Program-made: the position numbers and the translations under genes | The notes under the pieces: generated by a model | Databases searched by the model: none | Told to the model about the DNA's origin: nothing | Seen by the model: only the letters and a program-made list of their open reading frames with translations | In this document: positions 23,601 to 35,787 of the stretch, one piece after another | Numbering within the stretch: the stretch's first letter is position 1 | Layout: every line of letters begins with the position of its first letter | NCBI RefSeq assembly: GCF_019925205.1 | Contig: NC_083566.1 | Coordinates: forward strand, 22,444,001 to 22,508,000 | Length of the DNA stretch: 64,000 bases | Direction: 5' to 3' | Origin: Metopolophium dirhodum | Lineage: Eukaryota > Arthropoda > Insecta > Hemiptera > Aphididae

Positions 23601-25303
23601 TAACAGTGGTATAACTAGGGAGAGGCTAGGGGTCTTCACCCCCTGACTACGATTTAGCCCTCCCAAAAATATTCCCTACTGATTTAGATATAAGCCGCCT
23701 ATAGGTTGTTTTAAATTAATAGTTTTGTTAGGTTGGTTACGTAGTTGTGCCTATGCACATTTAAAGATGGCCGGAAGTCAATTGAAAATTATCCACATTC
23801 TGGATGAACTTCGGAATCCAAAACGATGACATTTGTGAAAAAATGCGCACATCGTAGAGCGAATTGTAGATTTATCGTTGGTGAGCTGGCTGGAGTTGAG
23901 GCAGGAAATTAGTTTTTAAAGGAGATATCTTCAATAATGAGTAACATAATTTTTGTATTTATTAAAAATAAAATCAGTGTACTTTTTGAACAGACCTTGT
24001 ACAAACGTCATTGGCAATCAGTTTATTTTTCATAAGTTTCTAACTTCAACTATTTACAAACTAAAAGTTGCACCTATATGATGAAAACAATGTACAGGAT
24101 ATAATCGATAGGCTTAAAACAAATTTAATGATTTAGCTTTGTTGTTTGAAAATCCAAGATTGGCAAGGCGGGGTACGTGTACATTTATAATAACATTTTA
24201 GCTCCTAATCCAAGGCCAATGCTTTCTATAGCTGCACCATATGCCTATTTACATAGCCATATAGGTAACGATGGTCATCCAAAAAGTAAGGCTACAATAT
24301 TTACAAACGTTTTTTTTTTTTTAAATCGAAATGTGCATACGCCATATATCTTCTTGAAATTTACAGTGATTGTACAGGTAGATAATAGGTATATAAATAT
24401 TTTTGTTTTTTTCATATAATCACTGTTCCAATTGATGCATTTTTGTAGGATTGGCACCAGTTCTAATGTCGAAGAACTCACATTATACCTCTTTATTTTA
24501 GTCACTTTTCAACTGCCTCTTTCATCAGTTAGAAATATTCAGAATATCATTTTCTACCGGTTATTAAGAGTAAATTCAACGGAATACTATGACACCCTAA
24601 AGTAAACTGCGGAAAAAATAGTAATTTCCAAAGGGGATATTCTGAGTGCTGAACCGCGGTGTTAGCCTCCTTCATGACAACGGCAATGTACTAACGCCTT
24701 TCTAAGGTACTTTCTGACACCTCGTCACCTTCGGATTAGGTTAGGTTAGTAACCTAACCGTCACTCTACCTCTTACAGCCTGAATTTTTCACTCTGTAAT
24801 TATCACTTTAGGTGATAAACATTTTTCTGACAATGAAGAGGTGAAACAAAGTAGCAAAGAGTTTTCGACACTGCAGGAAACAAAAGTTGGTACAATGTCT
24901 ACAAAAATACATCGGTTTGAACGGTGGTTATGTACAAAAATAACTATATGCTTGTAGTTTAATCTCTGTACATTTCAAGAAAATATATGCACTTAAGGAT
25001 TTTTTTATAAATGTCGTAACATTACTTTCAGGGTGACCCTCGTATATATACATACCAATTACCAGGTTAAATACCTATACATAAACCATTCACGCAGTCG
25101 TTACGCACACATTATTATACTATCGTAATGCGGTCAAACTGTCGACACCATATATATATATATATATATGTTATATAAATTATAATACATAATAACAATA
25201 ATTATTATAGTATAGCGTATTTTATGTCGTTTCGCAGGTGTTTTCCTGGTGCGTCGGCTTTATCTTGATACTGTTGCAGTTCCGCTGGCCCAGAACGTAC
25301 TAA
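14672..25303 (+). CDS. Gustatory receptor (Gr family, 7tm_7), gene Gr-C
   Basis: A seven-exon gene spread over 10.6 kb, coding for a 364-aa Gr-type receptor. Exons: 14672-14740, 14962-15360, 16156-16276, 18974-19254, 20609-20674, 22795-22887, 25238-25303. All introns are GT-AG and in phase (1095 nt with stop). Exon 2 is long (133 codons) and holds the first helices ('GSFALVACVLMYRDL'). Exon 3 gives 'INFCRMCTEFKKCHHNLNKL', a classic Gr intracellular-loop pattern. Exon 4 gives 'LLDVSQRFLRLFVLCKVSGD'. The last exon has 'VGFILILLQFRW', a clear hhhhhQF terminus with G where T/Y is usual. Its codons are notably GC-richer than its introns. The first exon is the weakest part: an ATG pair at 14672 and 14675 precedes 21 codons, and exon 2 could instead begin at 14965 (both acceptors are in frame). 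Introns 3 to 6 are 1.4-2.7 kb and carry transposons. Ligand unknown. Confidence 0.85.
15990..16052. mobile_element. Terminal part of a 'GGTGATTCA'-type MITE
   Basis: The segment ending 'gggggttagcatgtttggtg' + 'aatcattctg' followed by TA matches, in the same orientation, the right ends at 29880-29943 and 35750-35787. The opposite end of this copy is not clear. It lies in intron 2 of Gr-C (15361-16155). Confidence 0.5.
16374..16619. mobile_element. hAT-type MITE with perfect 8-bp target duplication
   Basis: This 246-bp element starts CAGTGGCGAG and ends GTCCACCACTG. Its terminal inverted repeat is CAGTGG(C/T)G, typical of hAT non-autonomous elements. It is flanked by a perfect 8-bp duplication, actgcagg (16366-16373 and 16620-16627). 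It contains a GGT/TGG trinucleotide run (about 16542-16565) and no coding sequence of its own. It sits in intron 3 of Gr-C. Confidence 0.85.
16542..16565. repeat. (GGT)n microsatellite
   Basis: About eight uninterrupted GGT units lie inside the hAT MITE, so this tract is likely to be carried by copies of the element elsewhere in the genome. Confidence 0.9.
19585..19605. repeat. (TTA)n microsatellite in intron 4 of Gr-C
   Basis: Seven TTA/ATT units in a row lie within the 19255-20608 intron. Confidence 0.85.
23458..23905 (+). pseudogene. mariner transposase N-terminal relic
   Basis: The first piece (23458-23610) reads 'NDQHQVWFESRQKCNGNVYN' and then 'DFGNNDLSRLKTLDCFNSF'. This aligns in spacing with the mariner helix-turn-helix pattern EQRxCIKFxxKxGKxATET...AFGxxxxSRxxTFxWxxxF. 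The second piece (about 23767-23880) reads 'DGRKSIENYPHSG-stop-TSESKT' and corresponds to the following DGRxSIEDxPRSGRPSTSKTD segment. Between them lie about 150 unrelated bases that look like a nested repeat. A stop and frame changes make it non-functional. Confidence 0.75.
23610..23760. repeat. Nested insertion inside the mariner relic
   Basis: About 150 bases ('aactagggagaggctagggg' through 'gttgtgcctatgcacattta') interrupt the transposase reading exactly between two consecutive conserved blocks. The flavour (runs of C and G, then 'gcctatgcac') resembles the repeat at about 42110-42270. Exact insertion borders are not resolved. Confidence 0.5.
25150..25169. repeat. (TA)n dinucleotide repeat
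   Basis: Ten TA units lie about 70 bases before the last exon of Gr-C. This is a likely polymorphic site. Confidence 0.9.
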
Positions 25304-25840
25304 CACACATTCGCTATTTATATTATTTATAATATATATATTTATATATATATATATACGCGATACAAACGGACGTACGGGCGGCGGATGATCGAGACGG
25401 TGATCGTACTTGTACATAACCTCCCGTTGCCACTTGCCGACACGGAGTATCTACGTTCATATTATATATATATTCGATATTATAGGTGTGCTTTGCGCGC
25501 GAGAAAACGACGACAATAGTCGCTTGTGAACAGTATATTATTATATTCTATATATTGGCAATAATAATAACGGTGGCGACTTTTTTTCCGACTTCTTCTT
25601 CTTCTTGCTCACCGGCAGATCAACGAACTCGTCGGAACGATAGCGTTATTTTTTCTTCCTCTTTTTACGCCACGTAAACTGCTGATGCCCGATGCACCGC
25701 ATATGCGTGCGTATAATGGTTACCGTATAGATGTATTGTATAAGTGCACCGTACAACACCCGTATTATAATATAATAATATTATATTGTATAGGTACTAT
25801 TAATGTTATTCAAATGTCAATAAAAAATCAATAAACGTAT
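25304..25840 (+). other. Probable 3' UTR of Gr-C
   Basis: Sequence after the Gr-C stop stays GC-richer than neighbouring introns. It contains two overlapping-range poly(A) signals, AATAAA at 25819-25824 and 25830-25835. A 63-codon open frame at 25486-25677 within it is Ser/Thr-rich and unlike any family I know, and is probably fortuitous. Confidence 0.45.
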
Positions 25841-26635
25841 TCACGCGTATACATAATATTAAAAAGGTGCAGACGCGCTTATTTGTCAAAATTATTTCGG
25901 TATATTTGGAGCAGCGTGAGCTCTACCCATGGGTGATCTATATTTAAGTTAAATGGGGCGAGGTCCTAGGGGAGGATTTGGTAAGGAATGCGATAGTTCT
26001 AGTGGTTTTATTGGATTTATTTCATTTTCACATCATTCCCTTATATTTACAATTAAAAATACTTTAATTGGTATATATTTTATATTCCTTTAATAATTTT
26101 AATTTTTAATTTTATTAATTAGAACTAATAGCAAATGGTTTTTCATTAAAATGTTTATAACAAATAAATTATGTATATTTATTTTATATATGATATCAGG
26201 TGGCACAGGTAGTATAGTTCCACCCATGATTATATTATCGTCTTTTTACGCAATGAAAACAGTACCTACCTATTTTTTTCCCGAATGACACGGTCCCACC
26301 GGAATTATATACTCACACACACAAACACACACACGACGCATTGAATAATAACAAAATAGGTACGACCGGCTAAAAGTGGTGCGGCGACTCTCGACGATGT
26401 CTATAACGTACCCGTCCAGATACAGAATATCGTATTCTGCAATAATTATATGTGCCTAACTGCCTAAGTACGAACTGTTGTTGGGTACGCCAGTCGTTAT
26501 CGTCCACTATAATATATCGTCGTAACTGCGATCGCTGCAAGAACACGGCGGCGGCGGAATGTGTCGCGTCATTCGGCCGGGCGCGTAACACAATACCTGT
26601 GCTCAGAATTCGTGTGATACACGCGCACACATATA
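25841..26635. other. Non-genic stretch with CpG-rich patch 26370-26630
   Basis: No gene is recognised. The patch at 26370-26630 is clearly richer in C, G and CpG than its surroundings and is open on both strands for 60-86 codons. Neither translation looks like a protein family or has good splice context. It could be a regulatory element or a non-coding exon. Confidence 0.4.
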
Positions 26636-27234
26636 CAGAGTGATTCTTTTAACAGTAAACACTCGTCAATAACTCGTTCAGTGTGAAAAAAGGATTTTCC
26701 AGAGTTTGAAGTGCCTAAATTTATAACACTAGGGGTTTTAATCGTGAGATTATTTTATATAAAACTGTGATTTTCCACGTTAATAATCTTTTTACGATAA
26801 CTCATCACGAAACCTTTTTTCCGCAATCATAAGCAGAATACTTTTATGAAAATGTTAGTACACAAAAAACAAATACCTACCTATTGAAGTTAAATTATTC
26901 GTAGGTACATGACTTTTTCTATTTAAAAGTAGGTATGTATATAGGTACCCATTTAAAGTTTAGAGTGTTTCCTATTTCACATAATATCTTATAAACAATT
27001 AAAATGTATATTCTTATAAATAAAAAAACTGTAAGTTCAATATTTTTATTTTCCTAAAAAATATTGATTGTCATTAAAAAAAAATTAAAACACCGATGAA
27101 ATTACAACTGTGGGTACTTAGTTAATTTAATTTTAATCAAAAATGTATAGCGTTAAAAATTCTTTGAGTATGAAAAACAATTTTAATGAAATTTGACCAT
27201 GATGATGAGTTTTAATGTTTAGAGAATCACCCTG
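26636..27234. mobile_element. TA-flanked MITE, 'cagRGTGATTC' ends
   Basis: This 599-bp element is bounded by 'cagagtgattctttt' and 'agagaatcaccctg', inverted with respect to each other, with TA on both sides (26634-26635 and 27235-27236). That is Tc1/mariner-style target choice. The interior is AT-rich and non-coding. The ends resemble, but are not identical to, those of the family at 34978. Confidence 0.7.
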
Positions 27235-27236
27235 TA

Positions 27237-30200
27237 CAAGTATAAATATATATATGGGAGTAGGCATACTGCATACTGCATACTACATACTACATTTACT
27301 TATAATGTGTAAAGTACACGAATGAATTATATACACAAGCCACGTATCAAACATAATTTTTTATAGGTACCTAATAGGAAGGGATGAAGATTACGTGGAA
27401 TGTTTTGTGACAGAAAAAAATTATATTCTTACTTTTTAGATGTTGGATATGTAGGTATGCTAAAAAAAACTGAGAATAGGCTTGGTTATCCCCCACCCAT
27501 CCTTCTAAATACGACCACAAACACATAAGTTAAAAAACAGATTTCGTAAATTACCAGAGTATGGTTTCAAATATTTATATATTTATTACCTATTTAGACA
27601 ATGTATTTTTTATGTACGATAAACACTGTCAAGTGACAACAAAAATATTATATGTTGTAAAATAAATATGCACTAAAATTTGCATAGTTTTATAGAATGG
27701 TGATTTACAAATGTCATACTCTTTTAAAGTGTCTTATAGGTTAAAAACTTAAAATTAGAAAAATCTACCAAAAAAATCTAAATGTATTCACATACCTAGG
27801 TGTTTAACATTTCTTTTTCTACAAATAAAAAAGTAATTCGGTTAATCCGTTGTTGGCACTCATAAAATAATACTAAGTCCTCATATACTCATACCTAACG
27901 TTTTACTGTTTTAGTGCTACCGTACACTTTTACACTTATTTTTTTTTTGGCAAAAACAATATACCTACTTATTATAAAAACAAGATGTTATTTTTAAGAA
28001 AAGAATTTGAACATTTTGGAGCTACAGAAAAAAAATAATAATATGTTGGTTTAAATTTTAGTAAGACTTGACTAACTTTGAATTATGATGTTATAATAAA
28101 ATGTAAATAATAAAATATATTAAATACTGTCTAAAATGTATAAAAAGTCTACAATTAAATCAAAATATAGGTGTAATACAAGCGTGTACGACGGCGATTT
28201 ATTACAGTCGCACATAAGCTCGGTGGTAATATATTACATAGCTATATAATACCATAACAACTCCTGAGCAAACTCGTAATGATGACACGGTACATAAAAT
28301 TATTAATTTAACTTGGATAATCTCAACTGATCCCAGAAAACAGGACACCGCAGAAATATTCCATACAACTGCTCATTAAAACCAGAAAAATAATCAAAAA
28401 AGTGAAACCATTGTATTTATGATTTATAAAATATTCGTGTAGAATGTCCCGACACATGTGTACAAAAATCATAACACCATTTAAAAAGGTGCGGCGTAGG
28501 TACAAAAATGTGAAAAAATAACATTATAATAGTGCGTAGTAAACGATATGAGAATCACGAGAAGCACGAAAATTACATCGTCGAAGAACACGATTTATTC
28601 TGATGGTATTTTCTACTGCCTACAAAATATAATAATAACGAAATTACTCGTTTAAATTATGTTGCTTCCTCATCAACTTCTCATTAGTAAGGTATATCTA
28701 TGTTTTAATACGATACATTATGAGAATTTCAGATGAATATAGACTCACGAAACAGATTATACTGAGACATACCTTTGACATTAAAAAATAATATTATTAT
28801 TATAATACATACAAGTATATAACATGCGAGTGAGTGGTATATCAAACTATTCGGAACCGTTTTAAAAGCTTTCGAATTCAACTTTTTTCCACGTTATATT
28901 CTTTTAGGTATCTCAGTATTTGCAATACATTCTTATATATTGGTAATACGTATTATCTAATAAGATGTCTAATGAACATGTCCTAGAAAAGAGTACCCAT
29001 AGTATGTACACCTAGATAGTGTAACCTATATATAGAAGAAACAGTTTATGTCAGGCAATATCGGTTTAGACCATAAACTAATAACTACACATTGAACTAA
29101 TGAAGAACCTTTGATTGTATTTGAATATAACTATAATATTAGTGTATAATCTATATACATGATATAATATCTATAATAGAGAAAATTGTTTTTATTATAC
29201 TATCACAGCCATGATTAGGAGAATATGTACCTAGGTACCTACAAGTGAACGACGCAGAACATTAAAACCACATTGTTCAGTTAAGAAGTAGCCAATCAGC
29301 TAGTTATGGATAATTTGAAATAATATTATCATAATAATTACTAAACCATATGGCATAGATATAGGTACTATACATACGTATATACTTATAATATACATTA
29401 TACATACATAAATAGTTTTATATTAATCACGTATTTTCTCTTCTTTAGTAACTAAAGACTGTTGTAAACAATATAAGTATAATTGCAGTCCAAATTAGTT
29501 ATTACAGCTCATACTAGTATGACCAAAAACGTTAATAAAATAATTTTAGCCAGGTAATATATTTATTAAATTACCTCCCCCCGCACTGCTCGACAACTTC
29601 GCCAACCACCACTTTTAACTCATTATCGTCATTTGCATTGTTTTTTTTAGTTGTAAGTAATAACTCAAATACTATTCATTCGAATCAAATCTAAATGCAT
29701 TAACATTTTTAAAGAAATGTCATGTTCTTAAAAATTTACAGAGAAAAAATTACGGTAATTATTTAAAGAAGTTTGTAGCGCCCTACATTACTCGTTATAA
29801 AAAATCTAAGTATTTAATCTGCCAGTATCGAATCAGGATTCAACTATTCAAGTATACCTACAAATTCCAAAAAATCAGAATTTAAATGATTACATTATTA
29901 AAAGATAAAAGGAGATAAGCGTGCTTGATGAATCACCCCGTGTACATACAATATATTAAATATGAAAAATTTAATGTATACAGAACCAGTGGGCAGTGGC
30001 ACAATATACAACGGAATGATATCATAATAGTTCGCTACAGGGTAAGTAAGTCAATGACTACTAATCAATCGTGTGGTGAATAATAAACAGGTCAAGGAAG
30101 TATTCTGGGCGGCTGATGATATTATGATACACTGCAGCATGTCTGCACGTCTACTAATAATTATGATTGTGTTTGTGCAGTTGTATTAGTATATTAGTAG

Positions 30201-33200
30201 ATATGTCATAATATGTATGCATTTTACATGCTCAGACGAAGTGGTTTTACTTAAAAATTACGTACAAATGTTGGTATTATTACTATGGTGTGAATCAATA
30301 CGTTGAAATGTTGAATAGGTGTAAGTACTGTTTGGGAGTTATACAGTTCAGTCCCTGATTTGGGAATTATATTTATGGCTGAATTTCGTCCGATAATACG
30401 CCTAATTGAGTCCGATGAAACAGCTAGTTTATATTGAATTTTCCTATTATCTTATCCACATAATTTATTATGATATTCAACGATAATAATATGAAATAAT
30501 TACAGCGTAGGACGTAGGATGAGATGATTATTTTCATACAAATATAAATCAGTGGTACCTATAATCGATCTCCAGTAATTGGTAGCGACATTTGACTATA
30601 ATAATAATACATAATAGTAATAATAATAATGAATAATAAAATTGATTTGCAATAAAATAAAAATTACGTGTATTTAATTTTTTAGCATTTGATACTCTAA
30701 TAAGTAATAACTATAATAGTTTGTTCTAGCAGTCTTAATATAATAGGTAAAATTAGAAGGACAGTTTTTTTTAAAAATTATTCTGGTATTATTTTTTGGA
30801 CTCAATTAGGTTATTTTTCAGGCCAAATTATGTTTAAATTTGGGTCTTAACTGTAATACGTTCTTACGTTTCGTTTGCGTAAAGTGAGCAATGAGCCATT
30901 TTATTTATCTACAAATTACTGTAAATTATTTTATACAATATACTGTGTGATGCAAATGTTTTTTTTTTATAAATAATATTTATTGGCAAACAGCTTGTGA
31001 AACCGAAATTTCTTAAAATACACACTCGTGAATGTCATATTAGAATTGAATAAATTGAGATACTATACTGAGCCAAACCAACCAGGAACACGTAATTTTA
31101 TAATAACTGCATTAAACTTTAACTATAATATAACTATGTGCACGCATTAAAAAAAAAAAAACATAATTCATTACAGATACCGTGTTGTTTCTATTTTTTT
31201 CATCCAAACACCGGATCATTTCGGATGGCTATCTATAATGAATATTACAAAATACGTTGATTGTTGATGTATAATATGTATTATATGGGACGCAGTGTAC
31301 GAAATATGAGTATTGTTTATAGACAATACATGATCGTCTGATGAATATTAGCGTCGTCCGAGTCACGATGAGACTTATACGTATGATGTATATATGTATA
31401 TGTATATAATATTTATTATACCCAATATGTATTGTAGTACAGAGGGCCTTTCTCTTCATACGTCTCCCGACAATTATAATAGATCGTGACCGTAGTGGCG
31501 TAGTCCGTAAGACGAACTTATTTTGAAAGGATTGTTCGCCTGTCATTATAGATGATCAACGATGCAGACGGATTGCCGTCAACGTTCAAGGGGAATAACA
31601 CAAATCAATTGACCGAATGACACACTGCTTCAGAGTGCAGACCCGCCGCAGAATAATTCGAATGTTTTGGGCCAAATCCGAATGTATTATTATATTATTA
31701 TTATTATTAAGACGAATGGACGTTGTTCATTTCCACATAGCAACATACCACGATCTCAGCCAAATGGCTTATTAGATATTTTTATAATAAAAGTCGTGCT
31801 GTTGATTATTATCAAATTATACACACTTGCACACCAATAAAAGCGTGATTCGTATGGAAACAACACTATAACCTTGTGCAATCTAGTTTAAGAGTTTGTT
31901 GGCCTCTGTTATACTTCATAATATGTTATATTATGTATATAATGTATGCATAAGCGTATTCGTACGAGGCGACAACAACTTTAGAGGAAATCTTCCAAAG
32001 TCGTTGCGCACACATAGAAACATTTAACTTTAACGGAACATTAATATCTTTATTTTAACTGTTTCAAACGTGTTCTCGTAGTGTAATGGCGATAATGTTA
32101 TAAAAATAACTTTTATTACTGTATAAAAAACGAAACGCCAATATTCTGTTAATTATTGTAAAAATAACCGCGCGTGTATAGTTGCGTATGCATCAGGTGC
32201 GCCTAGGGTTTTCAGCGGGTAAAATAAAATAGCCTAATGAACATAATATCTAACACGTCATATATTTTAGATGTATAACCTACCTACTCGTGTACAGCTA
32301 GGTTTATAAATTCTCTATACTCACAAATAAAATTTAATGACGATAATTATTAGTTATTACTAAAATGTATACATAATATTTTATAATGGTATAGGTATAT
32401 AATAATAATTAATAACTATCGTCCGATTTGCACGCGTAACGGATTTTTTAAAACGAAAACTCAATGATGTATATATCATACCATAGAGAATATGATAGAT
32501 ATGTATATCGTTTGATTTTAACGTAAGATACAAATTTTGAGTTATAGGCGAACTTATTAAGGCGTTCGATTTTATTCGGAAGTATCCAGGGTGGCGAGTG
32601 TATGTATAGGCTGCGATCGTCCATACAGTATAATATATTATAGTCATTAGTCGCATATATAGTCAATTATATACGTATCGGAGCGAAATTACTAACAATC
32701 ATATTATTATCGTCAGCATCGTTGTGTTTAAAATATTTGCTACTCTATATATACCTGTTTAAAACTTAAAACTTTAACACTGGTCTAAACTCCACAAAAT
32801 GGAACTTGAGGTGTCATTTGGACATTGCGTATATACAGTGGAGTTGTGAACTATATCATTTAAACGAGTTTCTGTTTGGCTATAGATTTAAATAGGTAGT
32901 AGATACTAGATTTTTTTCTATATACTTAGGTATATTGGCATAGGTAATAAAAATCAAAATTATTTTATTTTATACTCACAGTTCACTATTAGATAATTTA
33001 CATATTATTATAACATTTACTCTGTTTAAAAATTAAGTACCTACAGAATTATAAATAATATACCTAAGTAGTTGAATTTAGATATACCTTTTTTTAAAAA
33101 TAATATCGACGAGGGATCAAGGTATAGGCATTTAAAAAAAATTACGGTCGTACAAATTAAAATGGTCTTTGCGTCCTACAAATGACGCCAATGCAGGGCG

Positions 33201-34977
33201 GGACAATTGAACGCGTCTATATCGACTCGTATAGTTTATTATAGTAAGGCAATAAGTAATAACAGTGTCGTAGCTTAAAGAACGCACGTGTGTAGGTATA
33301 CGCCTTGTGCATGTACAAAATGCAAACACAATGTAACTAATGTAAGAATAATGTACAAGTTCATACGCACATTTTCGAGAACATTATAATATTATATGTG
33401 TGAGTGCAGTAGACCACACCCCACGCAAAGTGGAGTTGCGCCGAATACTGGGTCAAAACGGCAGACAGACGTATCATTACATATTACATATATACATACT
33501 ATATGGAGGTCGCGGCGGAAGGAAGGAGCAGTCGAAAAAAAATTGCTTAGACCCACGAACAAACGAACGAGAATCGGAGGAAATCAAGGTCCCTCCCCCC
33601 GCACGTACAGCATCAGCACAGGTCGCGACTATTATTATAGCCAATTGACCTTTCTCCTCCGTACTCGCCGCAGAGACAATGTTTGTTTTTTTTTCGCAGA
33701 GACTGTGCATGCTATGATTGCCTACGTAGGAAGAAGGCAATTTAAATTGCGTGTGCGTATTTCGGAAGCTACATCTTTAAACTATATTTCAAAACGTAAC
33801 CTACGAACAAATGAAATTATAATAATATGCAATATTATATTGTATTTATACAAGCTATTACAGATACCTAATTAAAATTTGAAAAAGCAATAATTTACAT
33901 CTAAGATTTTAAAATACAACCACGGTCGTTGATTCTAATTTTGCAAACATCTTTTATTTTCTTACTCCATAGGTATTTTAATTTGTACCTACGCGAAACT
34001 CGAGGTCTATCTCATTCCGTATTATAATTCACACTCAGAATTCAGGTGATAGCATACGCAGCGCGGGTATGCTAAGTTGTGAAAAGTACTAAAATAAGCA
34101 CTCCGGTTTTGAATTGTGGCTGTACAATATTATCATAACATTGTAAAATCATGAAATCAGCCAAGATCGACTAAATACAAAACTATAAATAATCATAATA
34201 GCTTAAACGCGTGAAAACGAATGAACCATCAACTGCAAGAATTCAAGTTTCAATTTGAAATGATTACTTCCAGACGGTTAAAACTTAAATCAAATCCACA
34301 GATGAACTGCATAAAAAATGTTTTATGAATATTGTGTAATATATGTATTGAAGTACTAACGACAGACATTATCATGATATTACGATAAATATAATATTAA
34401 ATTATACATAAATACACAATAGTCATATTTCGTACAAATAGAACAAAAATATAAAATAAACATTAAACGCCTTTGTATAGAAAAAAATTATTATAATTTT
34501 ATATTCACTCACATTTGGGGAAATAGAACGACGACTTAAATACAACTTGTACGTCGCGAAAATGACGGATATCGTTATAACGGCACGTCACTTAACGTCA
34601 GATTGGATAACAACATATATCATTATAATAATATTAATAATTTATATTATATATTTTTTTCCATTAAAATGTGTAATCGTGCGTACAATTGTATGCATAA
34701 TATAAAATATTGTGTTCTAGAATAACAAAATATCATACTCACACTATGGTGCATATTTTATATTATAATTTATAGCTATATGATATTTAAGACCATGGGA
34801 TAAAATACAATACGTACGATTAAAATTAAACAAACGTTGAGCTCGAAATAAATAAATATTTGTAAATGTTTACTTTCTTCTATGTTTATCGTGACGCGTG
34901 TAATATAAACAATTAACAACTAACAACAGACGGGTGGTGCTAATAAAAACATAACTACTGCATAATAGTTATTATAT
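27237..34977. other. Gene-poor stretch
   Basis: This is AT-rich sequence without a defensible exon. It contains one MITE end (29880-29943) and two GC-richer patches, about 31200-31570 and 33130-33740. The second is open for 159 codons on the + strand from 33396, but that translation is basic, low in hydrophobic residues and lacks splice signals. Those patches may be conserved non-coding or UTR sequence. Nothing else is visible. Confidence 0.45.
29880..29943. mobile_element. Right end of a 'GGTGATTCA'-type MITE
   Basis: The segment ending 'aagcgtgcttgatgaatcac' + 'cccg' matches the right terminus at 35750-35787 and the one at 16052. A preceding 'cagaatttaaatgattacatta' parallels 'cagaatttgaataaaatcatta' of the 35-kb copy. 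The left end was not found. Confidence 0.5.
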
Positions 34978-35787
34978 AGGGTGATTCAACAAGTAATCTA
35001 TACAACTTTGATCCTTCAATACCTAAGGCATTTATTCAAATTCTGATTTTTGAAATTTTAAATTATGCTGAAAGAAGTGTCTCAAAGAACATATTTTTAA
35101 ATAGGTACTTAGATAATTTGTATCATACCCTATGGAGGTACAGATCTTTTATTTACAAATGAGAACTTCTCTCTTTATTGTCAATTTGTTAATCGGGTGA
35201 TTTATTTGAAAATTTGGTCTCGTCTAAATTGAAATTCCAACTATTAGTTTCTGCATTATTAAACTATAAACAAATAGTATACTATATATTATAGAGTACT
35301 TAACAGTAATTTAATAGGTTATGGTTCTACACAAAATAAAAATAAATATAGGTACCTATGGTTAATTTTTACTCTAGTTCTTATTGTAGGTACTCGGGAC
35401 AATTTTTGAAATATATTATTATTATTATTAATTTTAAAATCATTATAGCCTCCATATGGCTATATATCTAGTTATCTAGACCTACTATCAAATACCAATA
35501 TTTTAGAATTTAAAGCTTTATACTCAGAAATAACTCGTTTGAATTTTGAATTAGGTACATCAACATTTTCAAAAAATCGTATTCAAACAATTTTTAAAAA
35601 AGAATGTTGATTTTCATTTGAAAATAAAAGTTTGTATTACCACTGAAAACTCTATAAATTGGATAAAAACTCTGAGGATTCATACAATTTAAGCGTAAGT
35701 ACTTTATTCAACATTTAAAAAGTCAGAATTTGAATAAAATCATTATTAAGGAAACAATGGGGGTGAGTACGGTTGGTGAATCCACCT
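34978..35787. mobile_element. Full-length MITE with long inverted termini
   Basis: The element begins 'gggtgattcaacaag' and ends 'cggttggtgaatccacctt'. The inverted similarity extends inward to 'atttattcaaattctga' on the left and the reverse complement of 'tcagaatttgaataaaat' on the right, about 70 bp. The interior is AT-rich with no transposase. It is the best preserved copy of a family whose ends also occur at 16.0 and 29.9 kb. Confidence 0.65.

Larger units (their letters stand above)
23328..23999 (+). mobile_element. mariner-type transposon relic in intron 6 of Gr-C
   Basis: The terminal inverted repeats are 'caaggtctatttaaaaagta' on the left and, reverse-complemented, 'caaggtctgttcaaaaagta' on the right, each flanked by TA (23326-23327 and 24000-24001). 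The length of 672 bp is about half that of an intact mariner. Internal sequence encodes recognisable pieces of the transposase N-terminal DNA-binding region, interrupted and truncated. The catalytic domain is gone, so the copy cannot move by itself. Confidence 0.85.

Noticed and set aside
24737..24760. Short TTAGG-like runs (also near 9182, 51426 and 52703) as interstitial telomere repeats
   Set aside because: Only two or three units each, and several read as TTAGGTTAGGTTA/TAACC chance palindromes. Not a telomeric array.
28323..28505. 60-codon minus-strand frame with hydrophobic segments
   Set aside because: Short, no clear splice sites or family signature. Hydrophobic runs are common in translated AT-rich DNA.
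33396..33875. 159-codon + strand frame in a GC-richer patch
   Set aside because: Basic, low-hydrophobicity translation with overlapping frames on the other strand. No domain or donor/acceptor that links it to other exons.
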